This document shows, piece by piece, positions 10,838 through 21,940 of a stretch of DNA of 64,000 nt. Source of the stretch: Zygnema cylindricum (lineage: Eukaryota; Streptophyta; Zygnematophyceae; Zygnematales; Zygnemataceae); assembly GCA_037447655.1 (NCBI GenBank), contig JBBHKE010003429.1:48512-112511 (forward strand), read 5' to 3'. The notes beneath the pieces are model-generated. The model saw only the letters and a list, made by a program, of their open reading frames with translations. It made no database searches and was not told where the DNA came from. A program made the position numbers and the translations under genes. Every line of letters starts with the position of its first letter. Positions within the stretch are counted from its first letter, which is position 1.

Positions 10838-11560
10838 AACCTTTGGAACCTTCAAGAAACAACTTGTAAAAAGTCCTTCACGAAACAACTTGTAAAAAAG
10901 TATCTTGTTTCACTATTTTTAGTTGAGATTGGTATACTGTTGCGAAACTTTGGGTTATAAAATTTTGTGAAAATTAAATATTTTTGTATGTACGTTTTTG
11001 TATCAAGACGGTAAATCCGTAGTAAATTTTGTAAAAGTCTCGTTTACCGACTACCGCAATGTAAAATAAGAGGTGGAAAGTGTTATGGAGTGAATAGTTT
11101 TTGGAAAAGAATAAGTCATTATTGTAGTTAGTACAAATTTAAAAACATCATAGTCAATTGGTTACTTATTATTATTTTTATTATTATTATTTTTATCATA
11201 GTCAATAGGCCAGTTATTATTCTATTTCTTCTATTTTTTTTAGCTTGATGTTCTCTCACGTTCAAATTGAGGAGTTTATTTTAAGTTTAACAGACAGCGC
11301 AAGTCTTGCTGGAAAGATGTTTCAACAAAGTTCAACAAAACAAAAATATTAGTTTCAGTGTTTCTTAAACTACTATTGGGAGTGGATATACTTCTCACTC
11401 TCTCCCTCTGCACTTATGGACCGTGGATATGTAAATTTCACATAGCGTAGCACGCAAAGTTGTATTGCCTCAGTTCGATTGCATATATGTGTTTTGCCCA
11501 GTACGGATACTGACATTTGACAGAGTGGTTATGGCCCCTCACATCTTTGGGTAACACTAT
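10838..11560. other. Downstream flank of the hydrolase gene
   Basis: The AT-rich sequence begins with the probable 3' UTR, in which a short repeat (AAACAACTTGTAAAAAGT, at about 10857 and 10883) occurs twice. TTATTATTA-type runs follow near 11165-11225. I see no gene until the hAT transposase remnant. Confidence 0.5.
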
Positions 11561-11572
11561 AACGTTGGATTT

Positions 11573-12301
11573 TGTTATTTCGACGAACACGATTATGCTG
11601 AAAGACTCGTGCGAAAAACCATTGTACTGCATTGTCAGTCATTGCCAATTGTAAAGAACAATGCCCCGTCGATTCCCCAAACTTGCAAAAATTGAAACAG
11701 CTTTTTATGAATTTTGCACTTACGAAGTGGGGGCCTTCACGAGTATTATATTGTCGCAGCAATTTTAGATCCCTGACAAAAACATACGCTTGAAATAATT
11801 GGAGTATCGAAAACCGAAATTGAAAGCGCGAGGGTCAAACTTCGAGAACTCGTAAACGACCTCGGTGATGACATTGATTTCGGAAGTCCTCAACGTATAA
11901 CAAAATAGCGAAAAACATCGCAAAATATGGACGGTTTCCACAATTTTTTTGGCAAGAGCGATGACGAAAACGAAGTTCTTATTACCACCGACAAAATAAC
12001 GCTCGTTAATGATGAATTGAAACGTTACTTTGTTTTAAAATTATTAAGCGACGAAAAAATGAACTTTAACATACTCGAATGGTGGAAAAAAAAATTAAAT
12101 GTACGTGCGAAAGATAGAGGATTTCCTATTCTATCTTGTGTCGCTAGATCCATTCTAGCTATCCCGGCTTCTAGCTCTATGTCCGAATGCAATTTTTCGG
12201 ATGTCGGGAACACGATCACAAAAAAGAGGAGCTCACCAGTGGCGTCAATTGTTAGTGATCTTTTGTGTGTTAGACCAAACCGAGATCTTTTAAACGTATA
12301 G
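11573..12301 (+). pseudogene. hAT-family transposase, C-terminal half, degenerate
   Basis: From about 11744 to 12301 one + strand frame reads as the end of a hAT transposase. It has an AAILDP motif (the usual LDPR region), then at 12060-12230 the dimerisation block with ILEWWKKK, FPILSCVARSILAIPASSS, and a terminal region with SECNFS. Two in-frame stops (TGA near 11771 and TAG near 11906) interrupt it, and the part before 11744 continues in another frame. The catalytic N-terminal half and zinc finger are not seen. No matching TAGTG ends flank it, so it is a fragment. It shows that hAT transposase genes existed in this genome and could have moved the MITEs nearby. Confidence 0.8.
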
Positions 12302-13413
12302 TTTTTTGTTTTGTTTGTTTTCTAATTATTGTTATTGTTTTATTATAAGTTATATTGTTTTTTTTTTCTTTGAAAATTTTGTTGTATTTCACAATTTTTG
12401 TAGTGTTTATCTTTTTTTTTTTAACCGGAATACTTATTTTTAAAAGCGTAGTATTTATACCAAATTTAGATTTATAGATTTTGTGTAATTTTTAAGTTTG
12501 AGGTTGAGAATTTGTGTAATAGAGTCGAAAATAGGACGAGGATTTCTTTGTTGTGATTTGTTTATTTATGTATTTGATATTACAAAAGAATTTTTATTTT
12601 TTTTGCCTATCACAATTGATTTTCCATGTGAAAAACTAAGATTTTCTTTTTACTCATACATAATAAAAACTTTACCCTTTTTGCATAATTCATAACATAG
12701 CATCGTCAAAAGAAAAACCGTCCAAAAAATGTAGCGAAATATTTGCGATTCCAAGAGAATAAACATTAATCTAAAAGTTCCACGCAAAATTAGGAAAAAA
12801 TCTCTTGAGGGAAATGACTGTCGGGGAAAAAAAATATTCGTCGAGAGAGATTGCAAAAAGACAAAATAGTAAAAAAAAGAGGTACACGAACTGTTTTTTT
12901 GCAAAGGGATCTGTACCACTACACTGCTCATTGTTATTAGTGTTGATAAGTCGTTATTATTTAGTGCAAAAAATCACAAAAAAAGGTTTAAAAAAAACCC
13001 TAAAAAACCCTAAAAAAACCTAAATTTGTACTTATTCGGGTACAGGCGGGTACGGGTAGTCGCGAGAAATCGAGTTTCGGTTAACTTTTATTTTCGTAAA
13101 CACGTATCGGGTAACGGTAACAATTTAGGAGCGTGACAGAACCCGGTCGGGTGTCGGGTACGCGGATTAAAAAAAAAACGTCAACTTAAAAGTTGGCTAC
13201 GCCAGGCCTCTGACACACCCGGGTTCGAACGTCCGCAAGAGCACATTTTAAGAGCACATTTTTATAAAATTTCGTGTGCCCGAGCCTTTCTGACACGCAG
13301 CCATGGCCGCTTTCTCTCTGCCTTCTCTCTCTTTCTATCAGACAGCACACGACTGCAAAAAAATAAAGTACAGACCATGTACAAATGACATTTTTCACAT
13401 TAAGCACTGCACC
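12302..13413. other. AT-rich intergenic DNA with repeat fragments
   Basis: One end of the TA-type MITE family begins at 12920 (TACACTGCTCATTGTTATTA) with no partner nearby. At about 12984-13024 there are three C/A-rich units of the type AAACCCTAAAAAA, resembling degenerate telomere repeats. At 13195-13240 a GGGTTCGAACG string resembles a tRNA B box, but no complete tRNA can be folded by eye. No protein-coding gene is recognised. Confidence 0.45.
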
Positions 13414-15704
13414 TAGTGTTGGGTATCGAGGACCTTTTGCCGATATTTGATATGAATTTCAGGTACCCGATAATCGATATATCGCTTTGATATATAGAAA
13501 ATTAAAATATCGCGACGCATCTCCGATATTTCGATGATATACCGTATCGCCGATATATTGAGGCATTAAATAAATATAAAAATGAAAAATTTCACAGGTC
13601 TTCAAAGTCACGTGCCTTCGGACAAGGTGACCGTAAAATCTTTGCCGAAAAGAAATACGGTTTTTTCCTGAAAGTCAGCAGAGTGAAGGAGATCTCTGAG
13701 GTACATTGACGTGGTACTAGTGTTGTGTATCGGTAAGGATTTGCCGATAACCGATATGGGCCTTTTTTCGGGTATCCGATAATCGATATATTGGTACGAT
13801 ATATCGACATCGGTCTTATCGCCGATAAGTAGCCGATAATATCGGGTACTTATCGGCGATAATGCCGATAACGATAACTATCGGCGATAACTGTACGAAC
13901 CGTACATATAATTGTACGGCATGTACACTCAACTGTACGTCTTATTCCCCGGACGTGTACAAACACAGAAAGTACATCAGTCGCCATGAGATATGTACGG
14001 TTTTGATACGGATCCAGTAAAAACGATGTACCTTTCACATCCGACGCCATGGCTTTGTCCTTTTATTCCTGAGATCCACTGGGACATGCCACGTGTCAAT
14101 CTGTCGACTTTTTTGGCATAAGCTGCCAAAAGAGCCATTCCGGGATGTCGGCGCTCACGCTGGCCCGTCCGCTCGTGTTTTCTCATTCCAAGTCGTCCGT
14201 TCGATTCCGGCGGCGCGCAGAATGTTATTTTGCGTCCGTTGTACTTTTGTGTCCGCCGTCCTTTTCCATTTCCATGTTCACCAGTTTTTTAGTAAAATTC
14301 GTAAAAGTTTTGTTCAGTTAACCGGCCAACGTTTATATGCTGCGCTATCCGTAATAAATTGCAGTTAAGCGGTAACGGAACAGATTTATATACGTGGCAT
14401 GCCACGCTATATAAATTCAATAAAATAATACAGTATGTTATAAAGTACTATTGTATGCATACTATATATTTTTTAAGTTATCGCCGATATGGAATTTGTT
14501 GGTCCCAGACCGATATATCGGAATCTCCGACCGTTCGATAACCGATAACTATCGGTATCGGTGTTATCGCGATAAGTTTTTTACCGAAACACAACACTAC
14601 GTGGTACACTTCCGAAGTACACGTATGTAATACGCAAGTACGGATTTCCATACGAAAATGGTCGGTTTCCAAATCTTTGACGATTTTATAGATTTGATCG
14701 TTAACTTACGTGTAACCACTCAAATCAAAACACGTGTAAAAACTTATTTACAGACGATACGCGATGTAACCGAGGCCTCTGTAATACATAATTTTTGCTG
14801 TCCGTACTACTGAGACCTCCTGATGTAACCATACCCCAAATAAGTAATTACATGAATTACAGAATTAGGGTATCATTCCATTAGACGAAATGTGGGGTTC
14901 GTTACTGGACGCCGTACGTTTTCGTACAGTGACGTACATAGCCGTACCTTAATTTTTTTGTTTCCAGACGAAACATCGTTACTGGAAAGCTGTCGGGACC
15001 AAGTGAAAAAGCAAAATAATATCTACCATGAACAAGCGATCACAGGCGTGCACGTCACACAGGCCATGTGCCACTTGCCACGCTGAATGCAGGTCAGGTT
15101 GGAAATATCCTCGCACGCTCCGTCTGACATCCACCGACATTCAAAGTTTGCCGCGACCTTCAAAATTTGCCTCGTCCTTTTGCAATTCCGTTTCGAAATT
15201 TACATTTCCATTTTCAAAATCAAAATCAGGCCGAAAACTTTATGTACGAATCATTAACTACCTCCGATCGTACAGATATTCCGTTTGTAGATTTTTTTAA
15301 GATTTTTAGAATCTGGACTCTAACCTATGTGGCGCCAATCATAATTGAGAAAGGCTTGTTACTGGCCCGACATAATGGAGCAGACTTCCGGTAAACGCTG
15401 TTTGTAGACTTTTCCGTACATTTACTGGGACCGCCTAATGGAATGTTACCCTTAGTACTTTTTTGTCGGTTATATTTTGCGGCGTCTACTTATGTCACGG
15501 AACGAAAATCACGTCGTACGTGCGTATCAGACAATTTGTCTTTTTCGCTAAAATTACATATTATATTAAATTAAAGAGAATACTATACATCGCGATGGCT
15601 TATGTTGGTCCCGGTACGATATATCGAAAATTCTGCTCGATCGATATTCAATATATTGAATATCGAAATTAACGCGATATGAATTTACCCGATACCCAAC
15701 ACTA
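13414..15704. mobile_element. 2.3 kb hAT-like element, outer member of a nest
   Basis: The left end TAGTGTTGGGTATCGAGGAC matches, inverted, the right end of the 6977-7376 element, and its own right end, TTTACCCGATACCCAACACTA (15684-15704), matches that element's left end. So it is the same family in the opposite orientation. The flanking 8-mers ACTGCACC and ATTGCACG agree at 6 of 8 positions, indicating an old insertion. Subtracting the inner element (13718-14599 plus 8 bp) leaves about 1.4 kb. The interior has no recognisable transposase; frames such as 15028-15300 show no family motif. Confidence 0.75.
13718..14599. mobile_element. Younger hAT-like element nested in the older one
   Basis: The ends are TAGTGTTGTGTATCGG and its inverted counterpart at 14583-14599, the same type as the 1886-2343 element. 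It is flanked by a perfect 8-bp target duplication, CGTGGTAC (13710-13717 and 14600-14607). The subterminal regions are dense in CCGATAAT/ATTATCGG and CGATATATCG words on both sides. The central 500 bp is unique, GC-richer sequence with no recognised coding content. Its intact duplication against the decayed one of the host element gives the order of insertion. Confidence 0.88.
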
Positions 15705-16049
15705 ATTGCACGACATAAAAAACGCGCGCGAAAATAGTGTGACGTTTCAACGTCTCTTTTCGAAAATGTGCGTACATTTTCGATGAAGAGACGTACAAGC
15801 TCCGTGATAGTCCTGTTCAGTTCACTGAACAGAGAGTACCTATAACTTCGACGCATCTTTTCCTCGAATTCCGTACATTTCCCTAAAAAAACCGCACATA
15901 TTACGGAAATTATGTAATGAAAAGCATATAGTTTCGCACGTTTTAAATTTTGAAGTTTTAACTATGGTTTCACTCCTCGATGGTGGATCCCAAAATTCCA
16001 CTTTCAAACGCTTCAATCTTCTAAAATTTAAATCCTCAAAAGTAAACGC
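15705..16049. other. Intergenic DNA between repeats
   Basis: This 345-bp stretch between the outer hAT element and a TA-type element shows no gene or clear repeat. Confidence 0.5.
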
Positions 16050-17073
16050 TACACCGCGAATCGTAATTAGAGTAAATTACTCTAATTCGGTCGCTCGAAA
16101 TTTCGACTCTATTACATCAAATAGAGTAAGCGATTCTAATTTTTTCATTATTCTAATTTAGGTAAGTTTAATTAGCGTAACAAAATTGTAATATAGGTTC
16201 GTTACAAATAGTGTGAAGTACGCACGACGTTCGACCGTGCAAAATTGTACTTTTTAAAGTAAAAAGGTACAAATAATGATTAAATACAATCGGGCTCGCA
16301 CGTAAAATCGCACTAAACGAAAAATCAATCACATCGAAAAAAAGCCGTTCGCATAACTCTCGTCCGTCGACAGCATCGTCGTCAGTGTGAACATTAACTG
16401 ACATTAAGCGCGACAAATAATACTAGCGTCATAATGTACTCTACAAATTTGCGATTCCTTTGTATGGTTGGAACTTAGGCAGTACGACGCTAAGTTTTAC
16501 AGGAAAACGACAGAAAAAAACCCTTACTTATGCACATGGGGACACACCCTAAATTTCCTTTTTATTATTTATTTCCTTATTGAAAAAGCTTTATCACACA
16601 GTTGAGAGTTCATAACTCTAATTATTTTTTTTACTTTTTTTACTCTAATTACTAGTGTTGGGTATCGGGTAAATTCATATCGCGATAATTTGGATATTCG
16701 ATATATCGAATATCGATCGAGCAGATTCCTCAATATATCGTACCGGGACCAACATAAATTATCGCGATATATATCGCAAAAACTGGGTGTCCGTACAGTC
16801 ATAGTACGGAAAATCGTACGGAAAATCGTACGGTTACCCCCCCCCGGGGGGGAGGTTTGAAAAAAAATTTGGGGAAAATAAAAATTAATGCCTCGATATA
16901 TTGGCGACACGATATATCGGCGATATATCGCGATGATTTGGTTTTCGATATATCGAAGCGATATATCGATTATCGGGTACCTGAAATTCGATATATATAT
17001 ATATATATATATATATCGAATATCGGCAAAAGGTCCTCGATACCCAACACTACTAATTACGATTCGCGGTGTA
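16050..17073. mobile_element. TA-flanked inverted-repeat element, copy B version
   Basis: The left end, TACACCGCGAATCGTAATTA, pairs with the right end GATTCGCGGTGTA at 17061-17073. To the right of 16435 it is identical to the element at 5691-7397, including the inner hAT MITE. To the left of that point it is a different, shorter family member. The left breakpoint of the 2.83 kb duplication therefore falls inside related repeats. Confidence 0.65.
16653..17052. mobile_element. Non-autonomous hAT element (MITE) in copy B
   Basis: This is the duplicate of the 6977-7376 element with the same 15-bp inverted repeats and the same CTAATTAC flanks. It was copied with the segment and is not an independent insertion. 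Confidence 0.9.
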
Positions 17074-17842
17074 CAAGTACAGGTAATGTACCAAACGTCC
17101 AAACGGCTCAAGTCGAAAAGTACGAATCACAGCTCGTTTTATCACGTCACACGGTCCGTCGGATAGGTTAACGACGATCTTCACCTGTCCGATCCTCGAG
17201 ATCGAAATGTCGTAAGCGGTCAAGCTTTTTTAGCCGTTAGATTAACGTTGTCCACGAAACGTCGTGCCGTCGATTTCCTTCTTTTCGGCGACTCCGAACC
17301 GCGGATCTTTTGTTCGAACTTTTTTCGCCAAAATTTATATTCATTTATCCGCGGTGACTTTTTTTATAACAAGGTGGGGCATTTTTTTTTGCAGCACTGC
17401 TTTAAATTATTAAATATATACAACATAAATTCAAATAAAATTCAAATACAGGCTTGAATTCTGAAAAACGAAAACATTTAAGTTTTTCTTTCAGCTTAGA
17501 TTTTGCACGGTTTCTTTACTATTAATTTTGCTTGTCTCACAGTTTATTTTATTTTTCTAATGTTATAGGTCTGGGTTTAAGCAAACATAACAGGAAACTT
17601 TTATAATATTTTTGAATACAAAGCCTGTCTTCTGTACCACGTCAGCCGTTTCGTTTAGCTCTCCTTTCTACTTTTTAGATCAGATTTTTTAATGTTTTTG
17701 ATAACCTGGGACATTGAAACAAATTCCACAAGCTCAACAGTTAGTGAAAAAATCCTAATCCTCTCTTTAATTTTACTTTTGATTTAGCAATAGATCCGTC
17801 AAATTAACAACTTCACCTTTCTTTTGTGCTTTTGTAACAGTT

Positions 17843-19213
17843 TTGGAAATGAAGACGGAAGCAAAGACATTTGAGAAAGAAGAAAAAAAAAACTCCATTA
17901 CAAAGTGGTTCATATCGATTGTAATTCGACCATTATTTGCGATAGTTATTTGGGTACATGATTTAAAGTGGATTTTACCAACCCCAATTCCAAAAGGGGA
18001 GGAAAATATCGCCCGATTTCCATGGCAACTTTCCGAACCTAATAGTCGGTGGGCGATTTTTCAAGGAATTCGATTACATTTCGAATTGGTTTTACCAAAT
18101 GGGTTTAATTCGTGGAAACGAGTGATAATATTGAGGGATAAAAGTAAAGAGGACAATCTTGTAAGAGAGGAAAATGAGAGAGATTTTCCCCCTCATTTTG
18201 TTGTAGAAAAGGAAGTAAACATAGATACGAAAAAGAAAAGTTGCACACAAAAAAACGAAAAAAAATGGAATTTTTATCCAAATTTGGACCGTATGCAAAA
18301 AAGACCTTCAATTATACTTTATTTAATTTTGTTTATACAGAATTTCTATGAGTATCTTGGAAATCGTTTGAAATGTATAATTAACAAATTCAACTTGAAG
18401 AAATTTTTTCATCACAATTACAAAAGAAGTAACTCGTTTTCAGATTCAGAAAAACTTAAGAGTTTAAATACCCAAAATGACATTTCTAATTTCCATACAA
18501 AAAACTCCTTATCTCCCTCTCTTTCCGGAGCCATACTTTTTCACGGTTTCCTATCCTCTTCTTTTACTTGGAGAAAAATTGCAAAACCTCTCGCAAATTT
18601 TTTAAATATTCCTTTTCTCGGTTTTGATAGGCCGGGATTTGGATATTCGGAGAGAGTGAAAATCCCAAACTCGCCAATTTTTTTACGAAAAACTACAAAA
18701 ATGGAATCGATCCTTTCTTCAAATATAGATTCTTTCCTTTTGCAACAAAATCCTTATACTTCAACTTTTTCCGCAAATGTCGGAAACGCTTTTAGTGCCC
18801 ATTTAAACACCAATGAATCTCGAAAAGTCATTTTGATTGGCCACTCGGCGGGAGGAGTGGTAGCGATCGATACTTATTTTGAAAACCCAAAAAATGTAGC
18901 GGGAATTATTCTTGTATCTCCTTGTATTGCGATATCATTAGCCGAAAATCTGTCGTTACCAAAAGATAAATGGGTAAAAAAGAATTGGATGCAATATAAA
19001 TGGGTGCAATATGGATGTAGCTTATTTGGGCTAAAACTTGTTCAAAAAGTGGTCAAAGGTTTGAAAGAAATGTTGTGTGACTGTTTTTGGAAAAGTTTGA
19101 TTTTTTCGATGAAATCTCGGTTCGGAGGTCGAATCGTAAAATTTGTCTTTTGTGGAGTTGGAGTGCAAATGTTGCGATTTGGATGGCATGATCCGAACTC
19201 TTTATCTTGTAAA
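17843..19213 (+). pseudogene. Alpha/beta hydrolase exon 1 only, duplicated
   Basis: The 457 codons of exon 1 are repeated here with one amino acid change (Thr to Ala at residue 367). The signal anchor, HGF motif and GHSAGG nucleophile are present, and the GTAAGT 5' splice site follows directly. Exons 2 and 3, which carry the catalytic Asp and His, are absent; the next recognisable exons on this strand belong to a DEAH-box helicase. If transcribed from its duplicated upstream region it could splice only to foreign exons or read through to a stop near 19271. It is therefore a truncated duplicate, or the 5' part of a chimeric transcript, without an intact triad. Confidence 0.85.
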
Positions 19214-19896
19214 GTAAGTTGTTTTTTTTTTGTTCTTTTTTTTTTTTTTTTTTTTGATAAATTTTACTTTTAAGATAAATTCTACAATAAATTTCACTTT
19301 TATGGTAAATTTTTGACAAATTTTGCTTTTTTTTCTCTTTGAGTAAGATAAGTTTTTGACATTTTTTTTTTTTTTTTTTAGTGTTGAGTAAGATAAGTTT
19401 TAGGTTAATCTTATTTTTTTTTGTCAAATTTTACCTTTTTAATTTTGTTAAGTAAGATAAACTTTCGATTTTTTTTTGGCATTTTTTTTTGCTTCTATGC
19501 AATTTTTGACGAATTTTTCTTTTCTCTTTTATGACAATTTTTTGACAGTTTTTTACATATTCATGGTCGAGTTTGGCAATTTCTTGAAATGGTCCGACTC
19601 CTATTTTTTTCTTTTTTTTGGTTGTTTTTTTTTCTTCCTTTTTTTTGGGTCGATTTCTAAATTTGCAATTTTTTCACTCTGATGTTCCAAAAAAAATAGA
19701 AACTATGACTTCGTCAAATTAAATGTAATATGTATAAATATTCTGTCCATGATAAAATGAATTGTACTGGTATTCTTCAATTTTTCAATTTTCTGGTTGC
19801 AGTTTTCAATTTTTTAATTGTAATTTATTATTTTCAGTTTTTAAATTGTAATTTATAATTTTTTAAGTGATTTTTTTTATGGTTTTTAAGTTTTTT
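19214..19896 (+). other. T-rich intron-like tract with short tandem motif
   Basis: The sequence is strongly T-rich. A motif of the form AGTAAGATAAGTTTT recurs about four times between 19271 and 19470. The open frame at 19476-19682 codes only Phe/Leu-rich peptide. No exon is recognised. Confidence 0.55.
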
Positions 19897-20359
19897 CCGA
19901 GGCCACAAAGGAGCCCCGGAGTCGCTTTGAGCGCGGCAAAAGTTGACAAAATTTTAGGATTTGGGTACAAAAGAATCGCGTAAACCGTCTTGCTCCTCTT
20001 TGGTAAATGACATTTTTCCCTTTTTTATTTTATCCCTTCTTTTTCTTTTCCCTTTTTAATTTTTTCTCCCTTTTAATTTTATTTTTCCCTTCTCTTTATT
20101 CCCTTTTTATGTTTTCCGTTTCTTTTTTTCCTCTTTTTATGTTTTCTCTTGTTTTATCTCCATAAACTATGTTACTCTTTTCTGGTAAATGAGTTTTTCT
20201 CCCCTTGTTTGTTTTCATTTTTTTTCCATACTTTTTCTTTTCCTTTTTTTTCCCCCGTGTTTTCTATGCTATTTTTTTTTTTTTTTACAATTCTTGGTTT
20301 CGGGTCCAAAGAAATATCTGTTAACCTTATCACTCCTAATTGGTACATTTTATAAATAT

Positions 20360-20700
20360 CACTCAAAAATGTTATTGGCGGGTGAGTTTGGCCAATTAGT
20401 CAAAAATGCCAAAAGAGAAGGGCAAATGTTGGTCAATATTAGTCAACATGAATGGGTCAATAATGGTCAATATCCAACTGTTGTTGATATCTATCAAATA
20501 TTGTACTCTTGTCAATATCGGTCAAAATTGGCTCAACATCAATCGAAAAGGTTATTGGCAGGTGAGGTGGTGGTCAAACATTGGCCCGTATCGGTCAACA
20601 TTGTCAAATATCGGTCAATAATGGTCAACTTTGTTAATATTGGTGAAATAGGGGCCGATTTTGGTCATTTATTGCTTGAGTATTGGTCAACTTTTTCGTC
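20360..20700. repeat. GTCAA-rich minisatellite, two larger units
   Basis: The heptamer-like motif GGTCAAYA recurs about fourteen times in 340 bp. A longer phrase, AAARGTTATTGGCRGGTGAG, occurs at about 20368 and again at 20548, so the region looks like a duplicated unit of roughly 180 bp. Both phrases end in a donor-like GGTGAG. It lies within helicase intron sequence. Confidence 0.7.
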
Positions 20701-20957
20701 AAACCTTACCTTTTTTCAGGTCTTCTGCGGCGTTTATCTGAGAGTCTTTTCATTATACTTTTTATAACTTTTACAAAATATCTTCGTCGTTATTCTTGTA
20801 TTGTGGACTTTTCCATCTAAGCTCAAAACAATGCTTACCACAATCAATGTATAAGTGTGACAGTTCACCATAAGTTGTTTTTTTTTTTGCCTTTTTGTGT
20901 CACACATGTAATTTGCTCACTGACGTCAGCTATTTTGTCTTTTCCTGTGACATTCAG

Positions 20958-21002
20958 GGTGACTCCGACCGTGTTCTCAGCCATGTTGTCGTGGATGAAG
21001 TG
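20958..21002 (+). pseudogene. Helicase exon with DExH motif (SHVVVDEV)
   Basis: A TTCAG acceptor is followed in phase 0 by GDSDRVLSHVVVDEV and then TGA. In DExH helicases this segment reads SHVIVDEVHER, so the sequence stops or splices exactly before the His of the motif. No exon starting with HER is visible downstream before 21440. The match of eight consecutive residues at motif II, on the same strand as the later exons, supports the helicase call. Confidence 0.65.
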
Positions 21003-21061
21003 TGATTAGTCGAAAAAAAAAGGTGAGAGAAAAGAAGTTGAAAAATAATAATAATAATAAT

Positions 21062-21145
21062 AAAAATACTAGAATAGAATAAAGTAGAATAGAGTAGAAT
21101 AGAATATAATAGAATAGAATAGCATAGAATAGAATAGAAAAATAG
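21062..21145. repeat. AGAAT pentanucleotide repeat
   Basis: Imperfect AGAAT/AGAGT units run for about 80 bp directly after an ATA trinucleotide run (21042-21061). It lies in helicase intron sequence. Confidence 0.85.
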
Positions 21146-21439
21146 TCGTCAAGAGTCTTTATAGTGTTTTTTTTTTGTTTCTCTTTTTATATTTTTTGAT
21201 TTTTTCTGATTTTTGCTTCAACTATTCGATTTTTTTCTCCTCTTGAACATGTTTGTTATGCTAAGACTTTGTCAGAATGACTTAACTTTTTTTATTTTTT
21301 GTTTGTTGTTGTTTTATTTTTTGTTTTTTTACATGCCAAGAATTTTTTTCTTTTCTAAAAATTCTGTAGGCAAAAATCTTTTCTTCAACCGTTGTTTTTT
21401 GCTTTTTGTTTTTTGTTTTTTGTGTTTTTTAATTTCCAG

Positions 21440-21523
21440 GGAGATTCTTTTAAGATTATTTTGAAAGAGATTATTGAGAGACCAACTTGCTGGTGGCTTA
21501 CCTCCAATTAAGATAGTTCTCAT
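21440..21523 (+). pseudogene. Helicase exon between motifs II and III
   Basis: The exon is bounded by TTTCCAG and GTAAGA. One frame gives FKIILKEIIERP and, after a frame change, another gives GGLPPIKIVLM. Together they match the helicase stretch that precedes the SAT motif (usually LKELLxxRxDLKxxLMSAT). The SAT-containing exon follows at 21941, although the leftover phase does not join it exactly. Confidence 0.7.
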
Positions 21524-21659
21524 GTAAGACAAACGAAAAAAAAAATGTATCTTTCTCTCCCTTTTTGTATCATTACTATGTTTCTCTTTCACTCCCGATT
21601 GAAGCTGTTTTTATATTTCGCATTAGTTTTTATCAATTTTCCTTTAATTTATCTATCTC

Positions 21660-21935
21660 GCTCATTTTTTCCTCCTCTCTCCCCCCCCCTCCTCTCTCTC
21701 CCTCTCCTCTCCTCCGTCCCTCTCCCCCCTCTCCCCCCCTTCTCTCTCTCCCTCTCTCTCCCCCCTCTCCCTCTGTCTCTCTCCCTCTCTTTCCCTCTCC
21801 TTCTCTCCCTCTCCCCCCCTCTCCTCCCTCTCGCGCTCGCTTCCTCTCTCTATTTCTCTTTTCCTCTCTCTTTCTCTCTCTCTCTTTCTCTCTCTTGCTC
21901 CCCTCTCTCTCTCTCCCCTCTCTCTCTCTCCCTTT
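21660..21935. repeat. Pyrimidine-only tract (CT-rich)
   Basis: This is almost pure C/T with CCCTCTCT-type repeats, immediately upstream of the helicase exon at 21941, where it would act as an extended polypyrimidine tract. Confidence 0.9.
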
Positions 21936-21940
21936 TCAAG

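Larger units (their letters stand above)
16435..19255 (+). repeat. Segmental duplication, copy B
   Basis: This is the direct-orientation partner of 6759-9585, with two substitutions in about 2.8 kb by eye. The right junction lies in a poly-T run: copy A continues into hydrolase intron 1 and exon 2, while copy B continues into unrelated T-rich DNA that leads to helicase exons. The left junction has a few bases of shared sequence (TGTACTCTAC follows AAAT or ATAA). Confidence 0.95.

Noticed and set aside
13195-13240. tRNA gene suggested by GGGTTCGAACG
   Set aside because: A B-box-like string is present, but I could not pair an acceptor stem, D arm or anticodon arm around it.
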